Assembly: GCF_000231405.2 (NCBI RefSeq)
Contig: NZ_CP007032.1
Location: 2,852,001-2,916,000, forward strand
Source: Desulfitobacterium metallireducens DSM 15288
GTDB lineage: Bacteria > Bacillota > Desulfitobacteriia > Desulfitobacteriales > Desulfitobacteriaceae
Length of the DNA stretch: 64,000 nt
Reading direction: 5' to 3'
Under the pieces are notes generated by a model. That model was given only the letters and a program-made list of their open reading frames with translations. It was not told the origin of the DNA and searched no databases. Shown one piece after another: positions 1 through 7,915 of the stretch; the stretch's first letter is position 1, and every line of letters starts with the position of its first letter. A program made the position numbers and the translations under genes.

Positions 1-787
1 TAATATTGATCAGGGGAATTCCATCGATTTCATCAATTTCGGGCTTAGCTGGAATAAATTGCGCGTAGTCTGGTACAATTTGAGTTCGAACTCCGCTTTT
101 TTCGCACACATGAATGATTTGTCTGAATTTATCATAATTCTTGGTGGAGATAGTAATGAAAATATCATCAATTTTTAGGGTTCTAATTAGGGTTTCAAGC
201 TCCCTTATCTCTCCAAGAATTGAAACCTCTTCAAGCTTTTTACCAATGGTTGTATCATCGTCGATGACTCCTGTAATTTCATAACCCAAATAACTATTTT
301 CTTTTAGTTTTCTTATCAATCTTCTTGCGAGTCTCCCAGTTCCAATCACTAAAACATGTTTTTTGTTATAGCCCTGTCTGCGAATATGATTTAAAAATAT
401 TCTTAGTACAATTCTTTCAATGGTTGTTAAGATACTTGTTATAATCTCAAATAAGATAATGACTTGCCGAGAGTAATCTATTGCTTTAATAAGATAAAGA
501 AGGCTAAACAATATCAACATGCTTAGAAAATTTGCCTGAATAACCTTCACAATCTCAAAGGATAGGCTTTTGCGACGTCTCGGCTCGTAAAGTCCAAGTA
601 GATAGTACAAGAAAAACTGCAGGGGGACTAACAAAATAAGCGTAGGTAAGTAGCTAGTAAGAGATAAATGACTATCCTGATAATCTAGGAATCTTAACCA
701 ATATGCTACTAGTAACGATATAGCAACCATCGCTTGATCAAGGATTATCTGAAAATTATTTAGTATTTTTTGGTTCTCCCTAATCAT
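1..787 (-). CDS. Polyprenyl-phosphate sugar phosphotransferase, N-terminal part (cut by window edge)
   Basis: The visible 262 residues are the N-terminal part of a polyprenyl glycosylphosphotransferase (WbaP/EpsL-like), which loads the first sugar phosphate onto undecaprenyl phosphate at the membrane. The first ~120 residues contain four or so hydrophobic segments, followed by a Rossmann-like CoA_binding_3 domain with the nucleotide-binding motif VLVIGTGRLARR near residue 145 and GVIDDD near residue 175. The catalytic sugar-transferase domain would lie beyond position 1 and is not seen. The ATG at 787 has GGAG eight bases upstream. It follows the polymerase gene by 100 bp on the same strand, so the two probably form one operon. 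Family assignment is good; the sugar is unknown. Confidence 0.82.
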   Translation of the reverse strand, partial: MIRENQKILNNFQIILDQAMVAISLLVAYWLRFLDYQDSHLSLTSYLPTLILLVPLQFFLYYLLGLYEPRRRKSLSFEIVKVIQANFLSMLILFSLLYLIKAIDYSRQVIILFEIITSILTTIERIVLRIFLNHIRRQGYNKKHVLVIGTGRLARRLIRKLKENSYLGYEITGVIDDDTTIGKKLEEVSILGEIRELETLIRTLKIDDIFITISTKNYDKFRQIIHVCEKSGVRTQIVPDYAQFIPAKPEIDEIDGIPLINI

Positions 788-887
788 TTATAAATCTCCA
801 TACAATTAGTTTTTCAAGTTTATTTCGACAGAAACCTAACAAATCCTTTTTATTATATATGGCATCAAATTTATGACAATGTTGTAT

Positions 888-2705
888 TTATTGTTTCTTA
901 TCACATTGTTTAATAACATTACGATTGATTGAAATACCTAAGCCAAGTAAAATCCAGAAGACAGGAGAAACCGAAACTACACTATCATTAAAGAAACCTG
1001 TAACTAAATATCCATATATTCCGAAGAATATACCAAACCCCAAAATTGTGATAAACACATTTGATCTGCGCCTAAAATAGGCCTTAACGCTTGTAGTCGT
1101 ATACATTGCAATAAGAACAAGAAACGAAATAAGCGATAAAACTCCTGTGTTAATTGCCATTTGTAAGTATAAGTTATGAGGTTTATCTACAATTTGCCAC
1201 ATATCATTACTATACGCATACATTTTTCCTTTAAAATCATACTGAGGAAAATAGATTGCAAAAGTATCCGGACCATGACCAATGAACAACGTATCCTTCA
1301 ATAACGGAATTGATCTAGACCATATGTATCCTCTTGAGGAACCAATAAGTTCCATTCCATTGAAACCCCAGCTCTGAATCGGCTTAAGTTCAACAATTTG
1401 CCCTTTATTATCCAGAATCTTTATTTCAGCTCCAATTAGCCCAAAATTCAACTTAATGGGGCCCTTGATTACTTGTACAATTCTTGTTTCCTTTTGTTTT
1501 GTTGTTATAATGGTGTAATCTTTATATCTACTATCCTGTAGTTGGATTTTACCGTTGTTATCAATATTCAAGTTTAATGGCTTTTCATCAGAATCAAAGA
1601 ATTTAAGGCCCTCCTTGTCGTAGACTAGTGTTAAAGTCTCACTGTCCGTTTCAACAATAGCCTTGTTTTCACTAACTCTTAAATTCTTTAGAGGTACATT
1701 ATAATTATCATCACCCTTAGAATTACTAGAAAAGACTAATTTGACATCTTGGTACAATGTTCCGATTCGTTTTTCTATTACGCGTCCAGATACAAAATTC
1801 AAACCGATAAGGCAAATAAATAGTATTATAACAAATCCAACCACTAATTTCCGATGTGCAAAAATATCACGATATGAAAAAGATAACATTAACACGATAG
1901 CTACGGCTAATCCTACTAGTCCGGCCCTAGATCCCGAAGCGAACAGAGTTACTACCATCAACATGCTAACAAGAGCAGAAGTCCATTTATATACCTTGTT
2001 TTTTGTTAAAAATGCAATGGCAAGTGTAATTGGAATTATCAGTGCGCCAAAACTTCCATAATAATCGTAATGGTACAAAGTTGAATAAACTGCATGGTCA
2101 CCAAGTGAAAATTTTAATTTTCCTAGATTATCAATATATTGACTTGGTAAAATTAAATGGCCGCCTATAGTTGAACGCCAAAAGTCTAACCCAAAATACT
2201 GAAATAGTCCAATTATGCCAACTACTGTTGAAGTAAATGTCAGAGCGTAAAAAAACTGTTTAGCTTGGCGTTCTTTAATATCTGTTAAAATCAAAACTGT
2301 ACAAATTATTAGATATCCTAGAAGGACATACATTCCTTCATAGCGATCTGGAAAACCTTGCAGGGCAATCTCTTTATGTTCAGAAAGCATACTTGATAAA
2401 GTAATAAGCAAACCGTAAGCTGCCAGTGGAATAAGTATGTAATACTTTGGTATGCCTTCAGCTTTTAAAAAAACTCTATCTACAAAGTATAGTATAAGTG
2501 CTGAACAAGAAAGAAGAATCAGAAAAATACTTTTATAATATGAAAAGAAATCTAAATTTTCAGAATCTCCAGTCCAATAATTGAATAAATCTCCCGTAAG
2601 TGGCACTACTTTTAGATGCACAATTAGTGGCACAATCATTAGAACCAAAATAACAGGCCAAAGGTATTGTGGCATTTTTTCAAATTTTGTTGCAAGTTGC
2701 TTCAA
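888..2705 (-). CDS. O-antigen ligase/polymerase-family membrane protein (Wzy/WaaL-like) with a large soluble insertion
   Basis: A polytopic membrane protein of about 605 residues with the PF04932 pattern: many hydrophobic helices, a short GSRAGL motif between helices (residues ~265-270) and a large outside loop. Such proteins polymerise or ligate lipid-linked glycans. Odd feature: residues ~320-470 form a polar, beta-rich insertion much longer than the usual periplasmic loop, ending near GHGPDTFAIYFP. Start choice: an ATG at 2726 has no ribosome site, but GGGAGGAG lies just upstream of the TTG at 2705, which is my preferred start. The downstream neighbour is the sugar phosphotransferase. Function beyond family level is inference. 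Confidence 0.8.
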   Translation of the reverse strand: MKQLATKFEKMPQYLWPVILVLMIVPLIVHLKVVPLTGDLFNYWTGDSENLDFFSYYKSIFLILLSCSALILYFVDRVFLKAEGIPKYYILIPLAAYGLLITLSSMLSEHKEIALQGFPDRYEGMYVLLGYLIICTVLILTDIKERQAKQFFYALTFTSTVVGIIGLFQYFGLDFWRSTIGGHLILPSQYIDNLGKLKFSLGDHAVYSTLYHYDYYGSFGALIIPITLAIAFLTKNKVYKWTSALVSMLMVVTLFASGSRAGLVGLAVAIVLMLSFSYRDIFAHRKLVVGFVIILFICLIGLNFVSGRVIEKRIGTLYQDVKLVFSSNSKGDDNYNVPLKNLRVSENKAIVETDSETLTLVYDKEGLKFFDSDEKPLNLNIDNNGKIQLQDSRYKDYTIITTKQKETRIVQVIKGPIKLNFGLIGAEIKILDNKGQIVELKPIQSWGFNGMELIGSSRGYIWSRSIPLLKDTLFIGHGPDTFAIYFPQYDFKGKMYAYSNDMWQIVDKPHNLYLQMAINTGVLSLISFLVLIAMYTTTSVKAYFRRRSNVFITILGFGIFFGIYGYLVTGFFNDSVVSVSPVFWILLGLGISINRNVIKQCDKKQ

Positions 2706-2885
2706 CTCTACTCCTCCCAAACTCATTTAAACAGTAAAATATATCTTTTGTTATTATAGCACTACAAACTAATCTGTTCATGTGCAATTTAGTAATTTCT
2801 TAGTTCTAACTAGCATTTTATGAATACCCATGTATATAATATTCGGCTTGAGAATCTAGAGAATTTAGTGATTTTAAATATTAAA

Positions 2886-2916
2886 TTAAAAAAAGAGGGC
2901 GGTTTAAACCGCCCTC
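2886..2916 (-). terminator. Rho-independent terminator of the S-layer gene
   Basis: A perfect inverted repeat, GAGGGCGGTTT / AAACCGCCCTC (2895-2916), is followed on the minus strand by a run of T. It lies 15 bp after the stop codon of the S-layer gene and fits a very strong terminator for a highly expressed mRNA. Confidence 0.95.
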
Positions 2917-2930
2917 CCTATTATTAGCAA

Positions 2931-5780
2931 TTACAGAGTTTTTTCTGTAACACTAATAACAGTACCTTCTGTTAAGGTGTTGTGGAGTGTAGAAGCATCT
3001 TTAGTGCCCATCGTAGTATCAGTTTGATCAGCTGCTTTCACAACTTCAACAGATACAGCTTGAGACATGTTAATCGTGCTTGCTAGAGTGAGAACTACAT
3101 TTTTGTCGGTTCCGTTAACTGAGATAGAAGCAACATCAATCTTAACACCATTTACAGTAACCTTGAAATCATCTTTGTCAGAAGCACTGATAATTTCATT
3201 AAAGGTTAATTTGATGGTTTGAGTTGTAGTATCCGAGAGTGTAGAAATTACAAATTTACCAGATGATAATACTGGTTTAATGTTATCTGTAAGAGATACT
3301 AACATAGTTTTTTGAGTACCATCACTGTTTTTGATTACATTACCACTGTCAGTGGTAATTGCAGTACTGAAAGCAAGAAGCTTGTTAGTATTATTGTCAA
3401 TCGTGCCTGCAGGGAACTTAATCACAACAGATTGCTTGGAAGCATCAGTGAAATATGCAGTTGCGCTAGTAGGAAGTGGCATTCCATCTAATTGATAATT
3501 ATTGATGTCAGCTGCAATAGCAGACATCGTAGTATTGTAGTTAATTTGAAGGAGATCAGCACTTCCACTCGTGGAGGCTGAAGTAGTTATAGTACCTGTG
3601 TAAGCTGTACCAGCACTGTTTGAAACGACAACAGTTGTATTCAACGCAAGGTTACCATTTCCAACAGTATCTTTGACTGTACTGCTAGCTAGGCTAACAT
3701 TGTACGTTCCATCAGATAATGAATTTGAAAGAACAATGTTCAATGCCTTGGTACCCGTAGTTGTAGAACTAGTTGTATTTTGAAGCACACCATCTTTAAC
3801 AACAGTGATTTTTGATGCATCATAGCTGAAAGCACCCAAATCTTCGTTGAAGCGTACTACTAGGGTATTAGTACCAGAAATAGTATTTACCGCAGAAGAT
3901 ACAATCGCAGGACCAGTAGTATCTTTTGTCAGCGTAATTGTTGCATCATATTCCGCGCCATAGAGATTTGAACCATCATGATAATTTTTCACAGCTACAT
4001 TTAAAGTAGTTGATGTGGCATTTGTGTCATAAAGCGAAACATCAGATGTTCCATCTACGTATACGGTATAAAGTGACTTATCTGAGGAATCTTGGCTAAA
4101 GCTCGTAGTAGTAATCGTAGCATTACCTTTTTTAACTACAAAGTTGCTCGTTGTAAGTGTGGCGGTATCAATTGCTTCGCTAAATTGAACTTTAAAAGAA
4201 TTACCACCATCAGCAACAACACTAACAACTGAAGGAGCGGTCGTATCATCCGTTACTGTATAAGTTACAGTTTGAATAGGGCTAACATTGCCAAGCCCAG
4301 CCCAGTCCTTTGCGTTGTATACGATTACATTATGGGTTCCAGTTTTTAGAGCATCAGCGGAAACGGTGACATCAGCAGTTGTAGCTCCAGCAGTAGTGCT
4401 AGGGGTAACAGTGGTAGCTTCTTGAACTCCATCGACTTTTACAGTCATTGAGCCTTGAACGGCTTCGTCAAATGTCAAGCGAAGTTTTCCGCTTTTCACT
4501 GCTGCAGATTGAAGTACAGGCGCAGTTGTGTCATTAAACAAGTGCCACGAATCCGTATACTTTGTCATTGGAGCAAAATTGCTATCAAGGACACCGTCAA
4601 CACTAACCTTGTATGATTGACCATTGTAGAAGTTACCTGTCAGCGGAATAGTAACACTAGTCAAGTCATCAGAAGTTTCCCATGTGCTAGTATCTGAATT
4701 AAGTGTAATTGACGAGCCTGTTGTGACTTTGAAGGTAAAGTTATTGTATGTTTTTAAGGAGTCCTTATTAGCAGCCTTATTAAAGGTCACCTTAAGGTCT
4801 TTACCATCAATCGCAGTTACAGATTGAACAGCTAAAGTAGCAGGTGCTACATAAGCAACACTATTTTTAACTGCATCAGAAACTACACTAGTTCCGCCAA
4901 GAGCAACAGTTGTGCTGTCTGGAGCCATTTTGCCACCCAAAGCAGCTGCGGCTTTAACAGTCGTTCCGTCAGTCAAAGCAATTGGAGATTGGGTTTGGCC
5001 AGCAAGTACAGAAGCAACGAGAGCATCTACAAGAGTCTCACCGTTTGCTACATAGACTGTGCCATACTCATAAGCGAGTTGTGCAAGAACTTTTTGATTG
5101 GTTTCATAGCGGTCAGCACCGTAAATACGGGTTGCAAGAGCTACGTCTTTAACAAGAGTAGGTCCGCCAAGAACATAAGTTGTTCCAACAGCAGCTTGAC
5201 CATCAGGAATGCTACCATCTGGGTTAGCAACTACGATAGCGTAGTTGTTTGCAGCTGCGAAAGAAGCAGCAGACATTGCATCAGCAGTAGCATTGTAACC
5301 CACTACGAAGGTTCCTTTAGGAGCCGTCAACTTAGCGTTGATCAATTTTGTAGTTTCGGTACGATCAGCACCTTGGATTTTTTCAACTGTGAAACCAGCA
5401 GCTGTTAACTCGTCAACAACAGCTGTGCTAGCAGCAGCACCAACAACATAGACTGTCTTAACGCCGAGCTTAGAAAGTTCAGCTTTAACATCGTCGTTCA
5501 TGTTAGCTTTGTCTGTTAACATAATTGGAGCTTTTTCTTGTGCAGCCAAAGGAGCTGCAGCAAGAGCGTCAACAAGATTGTCCTCGTTCCCAGCTGCGAT
5601 TACAGCGGAGGTAGCAGTAGTGAATGCTTTTTCAGCAACTGCGATTGAAGTAAGATATCTGTCTGCACCCGCAATTCGAGTTGCATCTGTAGTTGTTGCT
5701 CCAAATACACTTAGTGGAGCCATGGAGAGTACCATACCAGCGATAGCTAGGGAGGCTATGGCTTTTTTCGTCTTTCTCAT
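2931..5780 (-). CDS. S-layer protein with three CWB2 wall-binding modules and Ig-like repeats
   Basis: A secreted protein of 949 residues. It starts with a signal peptide (MRKTKKAIASLAIAGMVLS, cleavage near VFGA), followed by three CWB2 (PF04122) modules at about residues 30-310, recognisable by RIAGADRY, QGADRTETT and RIYGADRYETN. CWB2 modules bind an anionic wall polymer. The remaining ~640 residues are Thr/Ser/Asp-rich Ig-like domains (repeated phrases such as DTTAPSVVSV and DTTGPAIVSS). The ORF can be extended upstream to 5870, but GAGAGGAGA precedes the ATG at 5780 and the signal peptide begins there. It is a single-gene unit with a strong terminator and a long structured leader, as expected for the main surface protein. 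Beyond the CWB2 modules the assignment as the major S-layer protein is inference. Confidence 0.9.
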   Translation of the reverse strand: MRKTKKAIASLAIAGMVLSMAPLSVFGATTTDATRIAGADRYLTSIAVAEKAFTTATSAVIAAGNEDNLVDALAAAPLAAQEKAPIMLTDKANMNDDVKAELSKLGVKTVYVVGAAASTAVVDELTAAGFTVEKIQGADRTETTKLINAKLTAPKGTFVVGYNATADAMSAASFAAANNYAIVVANPDGSIPDGQAAVGTTYVLGGPTLVKDVALATRIYGADRYETNQKVLAQLAYEYGTVYVANGETLVDALVASVLAGQTQSPIALTDGTTVKAAAALGGKMAPDSTTVALGGTSVVSDAVKNSVAYVAPATLAVQSVTAIDGKDLKVTFNKAANKDSLKTYNNFTFKVTTGSSITLNSDTSTWETSDDLTSVTIPLTGNFYNGQSYKVSVDGVLDSNFAPMTKYTDSWHLFNDTTAPVLQSAAVKSGKLRLTFDEAVQGSMTVKVDGVQEATTVTPSTTAGATTADVTVSADALKTGTHNVIVYNAKDWAGLGNVSPIQTVTYTVTDDTTAPSVVSVVADGGNSFKVQFSEAIDTATLTTSNFVVKKGNATITTTSFSQDSSDKSLYTVYVDGTSDVSLYDTNATSTTLNVAVKNYHDGSNLYGAEYDATITLTKDTTGPAIVSSAVNTISGTNTLVVRFNEDLGAFSYDASKITVVKDGVLQNTTSSTTTGTKALNIVLSNSLSDGTYNVSLASSTVKDTVGNGNLALNTTVVVSNSAGTAYTGTITTSASTSGSADLLQINYNTTMSAIAADINNYQLDGMPLPTSATAYFTDASKQSVVIKFPAGTIDNNTNKLLAFSTAITTDSGNVIKNSDGTQKTMLVSLTDNIKPVLSSGKFVISTLSDTTTQTIKLTFNEIISASDKDDFKVTVNGVKIDVASISVNGTDKNVVLTLASTINMSQAVSVEVVKAADQTDTTMGTKDASTLHNTLTEGTVISVTEKTL

Positions 5781-5944
5781 GTAGTAAATTTCTCCTCTCT
5801 TATTATGGTGAATACCATTCTGTCTTGGGAGTTTCAGGCTACTTGTGCACTTTTTAATTTTAAAGGCCAATTTTATGTACCTGACTCCTCACCTAGTTGC
5901 ACGATGCTTGGTTGGCCTTCACCCCCTTATTGTAAGCCGCAAAT

Positions 5945-6041
5945 CTTTAGACATTGCGCAATATCTAAAGGCATCCCACCCCTTTTACGGAGGCGTCCCC
6001 CCTAAGAGACATATTTGCCTCACGGGTGGCCTACCCTTTAG
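5945..6041 (-). promoter_or_regulatory. Structured leader of the S-layer mRNA with two mutually exclusive folds
   Basis: In the minus-strand transcript, CUAAAGG (6041-6035) can pair with CCUUUAG (5971-5965), enclosing CCACCC/GGGUGG and GAGGC/GCCUC stems. The same CUUUAG arm can instead pair with CUAAAG at 5950-5945, forming an almost perfect hairpin around AUUGCGCAAU. The two folds exclude each other, as in a riboswitch or an mRNA-stability element. The leader ends about 150 nt before the ribosome site and there is no U-run, so it would not be a classic attenuator. I do not recognise a known riboswitch class; it lacks the c-di-GMP-I conserved core. Confidence 0.5.
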
Positions 6042-6057
6042 AACGCATATAATGAGA

Positions 6058-6072
6058 AACCTATAATAGGTT
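6058..6072. promoter_or_regulatory. Perfect 15-bp palindrome upstream of the S-layer leader
   Basis: AACCTAT-A-ATAGGTT is a perfect palindrome just upstream of the structured leader, in the region where the S-layer promoter must lie. It could be an operator, or an overlap with an AT-rich -10 region. No regulator is evident nearby. Confidence 0.35.
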
Positions 6073-6222
6073 CTACATTCGTTATAAATATTCTGTGCGG
6101 GAATCAATATTCCTGCAAGTTCCGAAAAAATTTTTCAGATTTTTTAAGAACTCTTATTTCTAACGATGCTAAATGTAATTTTACCGAAAAACCACCAAGA
6201 TTACTAGACCCTTAAGAAATTC

Positions 6223-7821
6223 TTAATAACCTTGATAAGCGAGTATTCCGCTATAGATTCCTTCGGCCGCTTTCTTTTGGAAATCAGCAGAACTGAGAAG
6301 CTTCTCCTCAGTCGGATTTGAGATGAATCCAAGTTCAACCAAAACCGCGGGCATGCTCGTATTTTTAATAACATAGAAGTTGGCACTCTTAACATTCCGA
6401 TTATATAACCCGAGCTTTTTAACCACCTCTTGCTGAATATCCGCTCCTAAGGCGCTTGATTGACTGGCGACTGGGCTGTCTACCGAATAATAGGTCGTGG
6501 TTCCTCCAGCGTCTGGATTGCTGAACGAATCATTATGAATACTGACGTATAAATCGGCCTTATTCTGATTGGCCATATTGACGCGAGCCTTCAAATCATT
6601 GATTTCGGTATAATCGCCCCCCGCTGGAGATACATCCGATGAGCGCGTCAGGATCACATTAGCCCCAGAGGATCGGAGCAAATCCGCTAAGTCAAGTCCA
6701 ACCGGCAAGGTGTTATTCTTCTCATAGGTTCCGCTTGGTCCGATAGCCCCTGTATCAGGTCCCCCATGGCCAGGATCGACGATAATCGTCTTCCCTGCTA
6801 AGAGGGTGGGCGGTAGAATCGTCCCCGCAACCATCTCTTGAACTTGGGTTGAAAGAACGCCAGTGCCTCCTACGAGGATGACCCAGAGCCGATCTCCCCC
6901 CGTTGCATTAATCATCGCTGAATAGGTTACGCCCGATAAGCTATCCTTCTGGGCCATAAACAGCGGTGTATTTTGTTTCGCAGCGAGCGCTCCCGCCACT
7001 AAGGCATCGGGAAAATCTTCTCCTGTAACCAAATACGCTTTAGGTATTCCACTTGTGGGGGTCTTGGATAAATTTTCTTGAGAAAACCAATAAACACGAG
7101 ATGCCGTCTCATAGCGATCTTTTCCATAAAGACGCTGCACTCCGGTTAACCCCTGAGTAATATTCGACGAGACGGCGCCCTCTCCACCCACCACAAGGGT
7201 TTCCGTAGCGGCCAACTTCTTCAGTTCGGTTTGAGTCGATTGCGGTAATTGTGACGCTTGAGTCAAAAGAATCGGAGTTTCAGTTGCTCCCGCATACGGA
7301 CCAATGGCTAAAGCATCGGGGAAGGTGTCCCCATTCGCCAAGATCGCTTGTCCATTTCCGCCTAACCGCTCAGCCACTAAAGCTGCGGTCTCATAGCGGT
7401 CCTGACCCCCAATCCGTTCCCACTGAATCCCGGCTTGATCAAGTGCATTTGTGATCGGGGCTCCCATGACTCCTTCACCCCCGAGCAGGATCACGTGATT
7501 TGCCCCTAAACGCTGGATTTCCTGGAGTACATTGGAATCCATTTGTTCCGGATAGGTCAAAAGGATGGGCGCATCTAAACGCTTGGATAGAGGAACCGAA
7601 ACCAGGGAATCGGGGAAGTTATCTGCCCGGGCTAGAAGGACTGTCGAGGCCCCTGTCCAACCATTTTGGGAGATTTTGATGGCGGTTTCAATGCGGTCTG
7701 ATCCATAAATGCGTGTTGTATCTGCTGTTAAAGGAGATGCACTCACTGGATTTTGCACACCAAGCCAAAACACCAATCCGAGAAACAGTAATGCGCTCCC
7801 TTTAACGAGTCGTTGCCACAA
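6223..7821 (-). CDS. N-acetylmuramoyl-L-alanine amidase (Amidase_3) with three CWB2 modules
   Basis: A secreted peptidoglycan hydrolase that cuts the bond between MurNAc and L-Ala. The order is signal peptide, three N-terminal CWB2 modules (RIYGSDRIETA, RIGGQDRYETA, RLYGKDRYETA) and a C-terminal Amidase_3 domain. The zinc-site residues are visible in IIVDPGHGG, the Glu of TYEKN, SIHNDS and VELGFISN. The reading frame opens at 7857, but GAAGGGAT sits upstream of the TTG at 7821 and the hydrophobic signal sequence begins right after it, so TTG is the likely start. It lies downstream of the CWB2 subtilisin on the same strand, 94 bp from its stop, and may share its transcript. Confidence 0.93.
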   Translation of the reverse strand: MWQRLVKGSALLFLGLVFWLGVQNPVSASPLTADTTRIYGSDRIETAIKISQNGWTGASTVLLARADNFPDSLVSVPLSKRLDAPILLTYPEQMDSNVLQEIQRLGANHVILLGGEGVMGAPITNALDQAGIQWERIGGQDRYETAALVAERLGGNGQAILANGDTFPDALAIGPYAGATETPILLTQASQLPQSTQTELKKLAATETLVVGGEGAVSSNITQGLTGVQRLYGKDRYETASRVYWFSQENLSKTPTSGIPKAYLVTGEDFPDALVAGALAAKQNTPLFMAQKDSLSGVTYSAMINATGGDRLWVILVGGTGVLSTQVQEMVAGTILPPTLLAGKTIIVDPGHGGPDTGAIGPSGTYEKNNTLPVGLDLADLLRSSGANVILTRSSDVSPAGGDYTEINDLKARVNMANQNKADLYVSIHNDSFSNPDAGGTTTYYSVDSPVASQSSALGADIQQEVVKKLGLYNRNVKSANFYVIKNTSMPAVLVELGFISNPTEEKLLSSADFQKKAAEGIYSGILAYQGY

Positions 7822-7915
7822 AAATATCCCTTCTTTTCTTATTGGATTTTTACACAAGTTCTAAATTTCGACACTACTCTTTATAATCCTGCCCTCATTG
7901 CAGAGAACTTTTGAA

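Noticed and set aside
1741-2061. Plus-strand ORF of 106 codons opposite the polymerase gene
   Set aside because: Pure shadow of the membrane-helix codons on the other strand, with no ribosome site.
5801-6041. A c-di-GMP-I riboswitch in the S-layer leader
   Set aside because: The conserved core of that class and its tetraloop-receptor features were not found.
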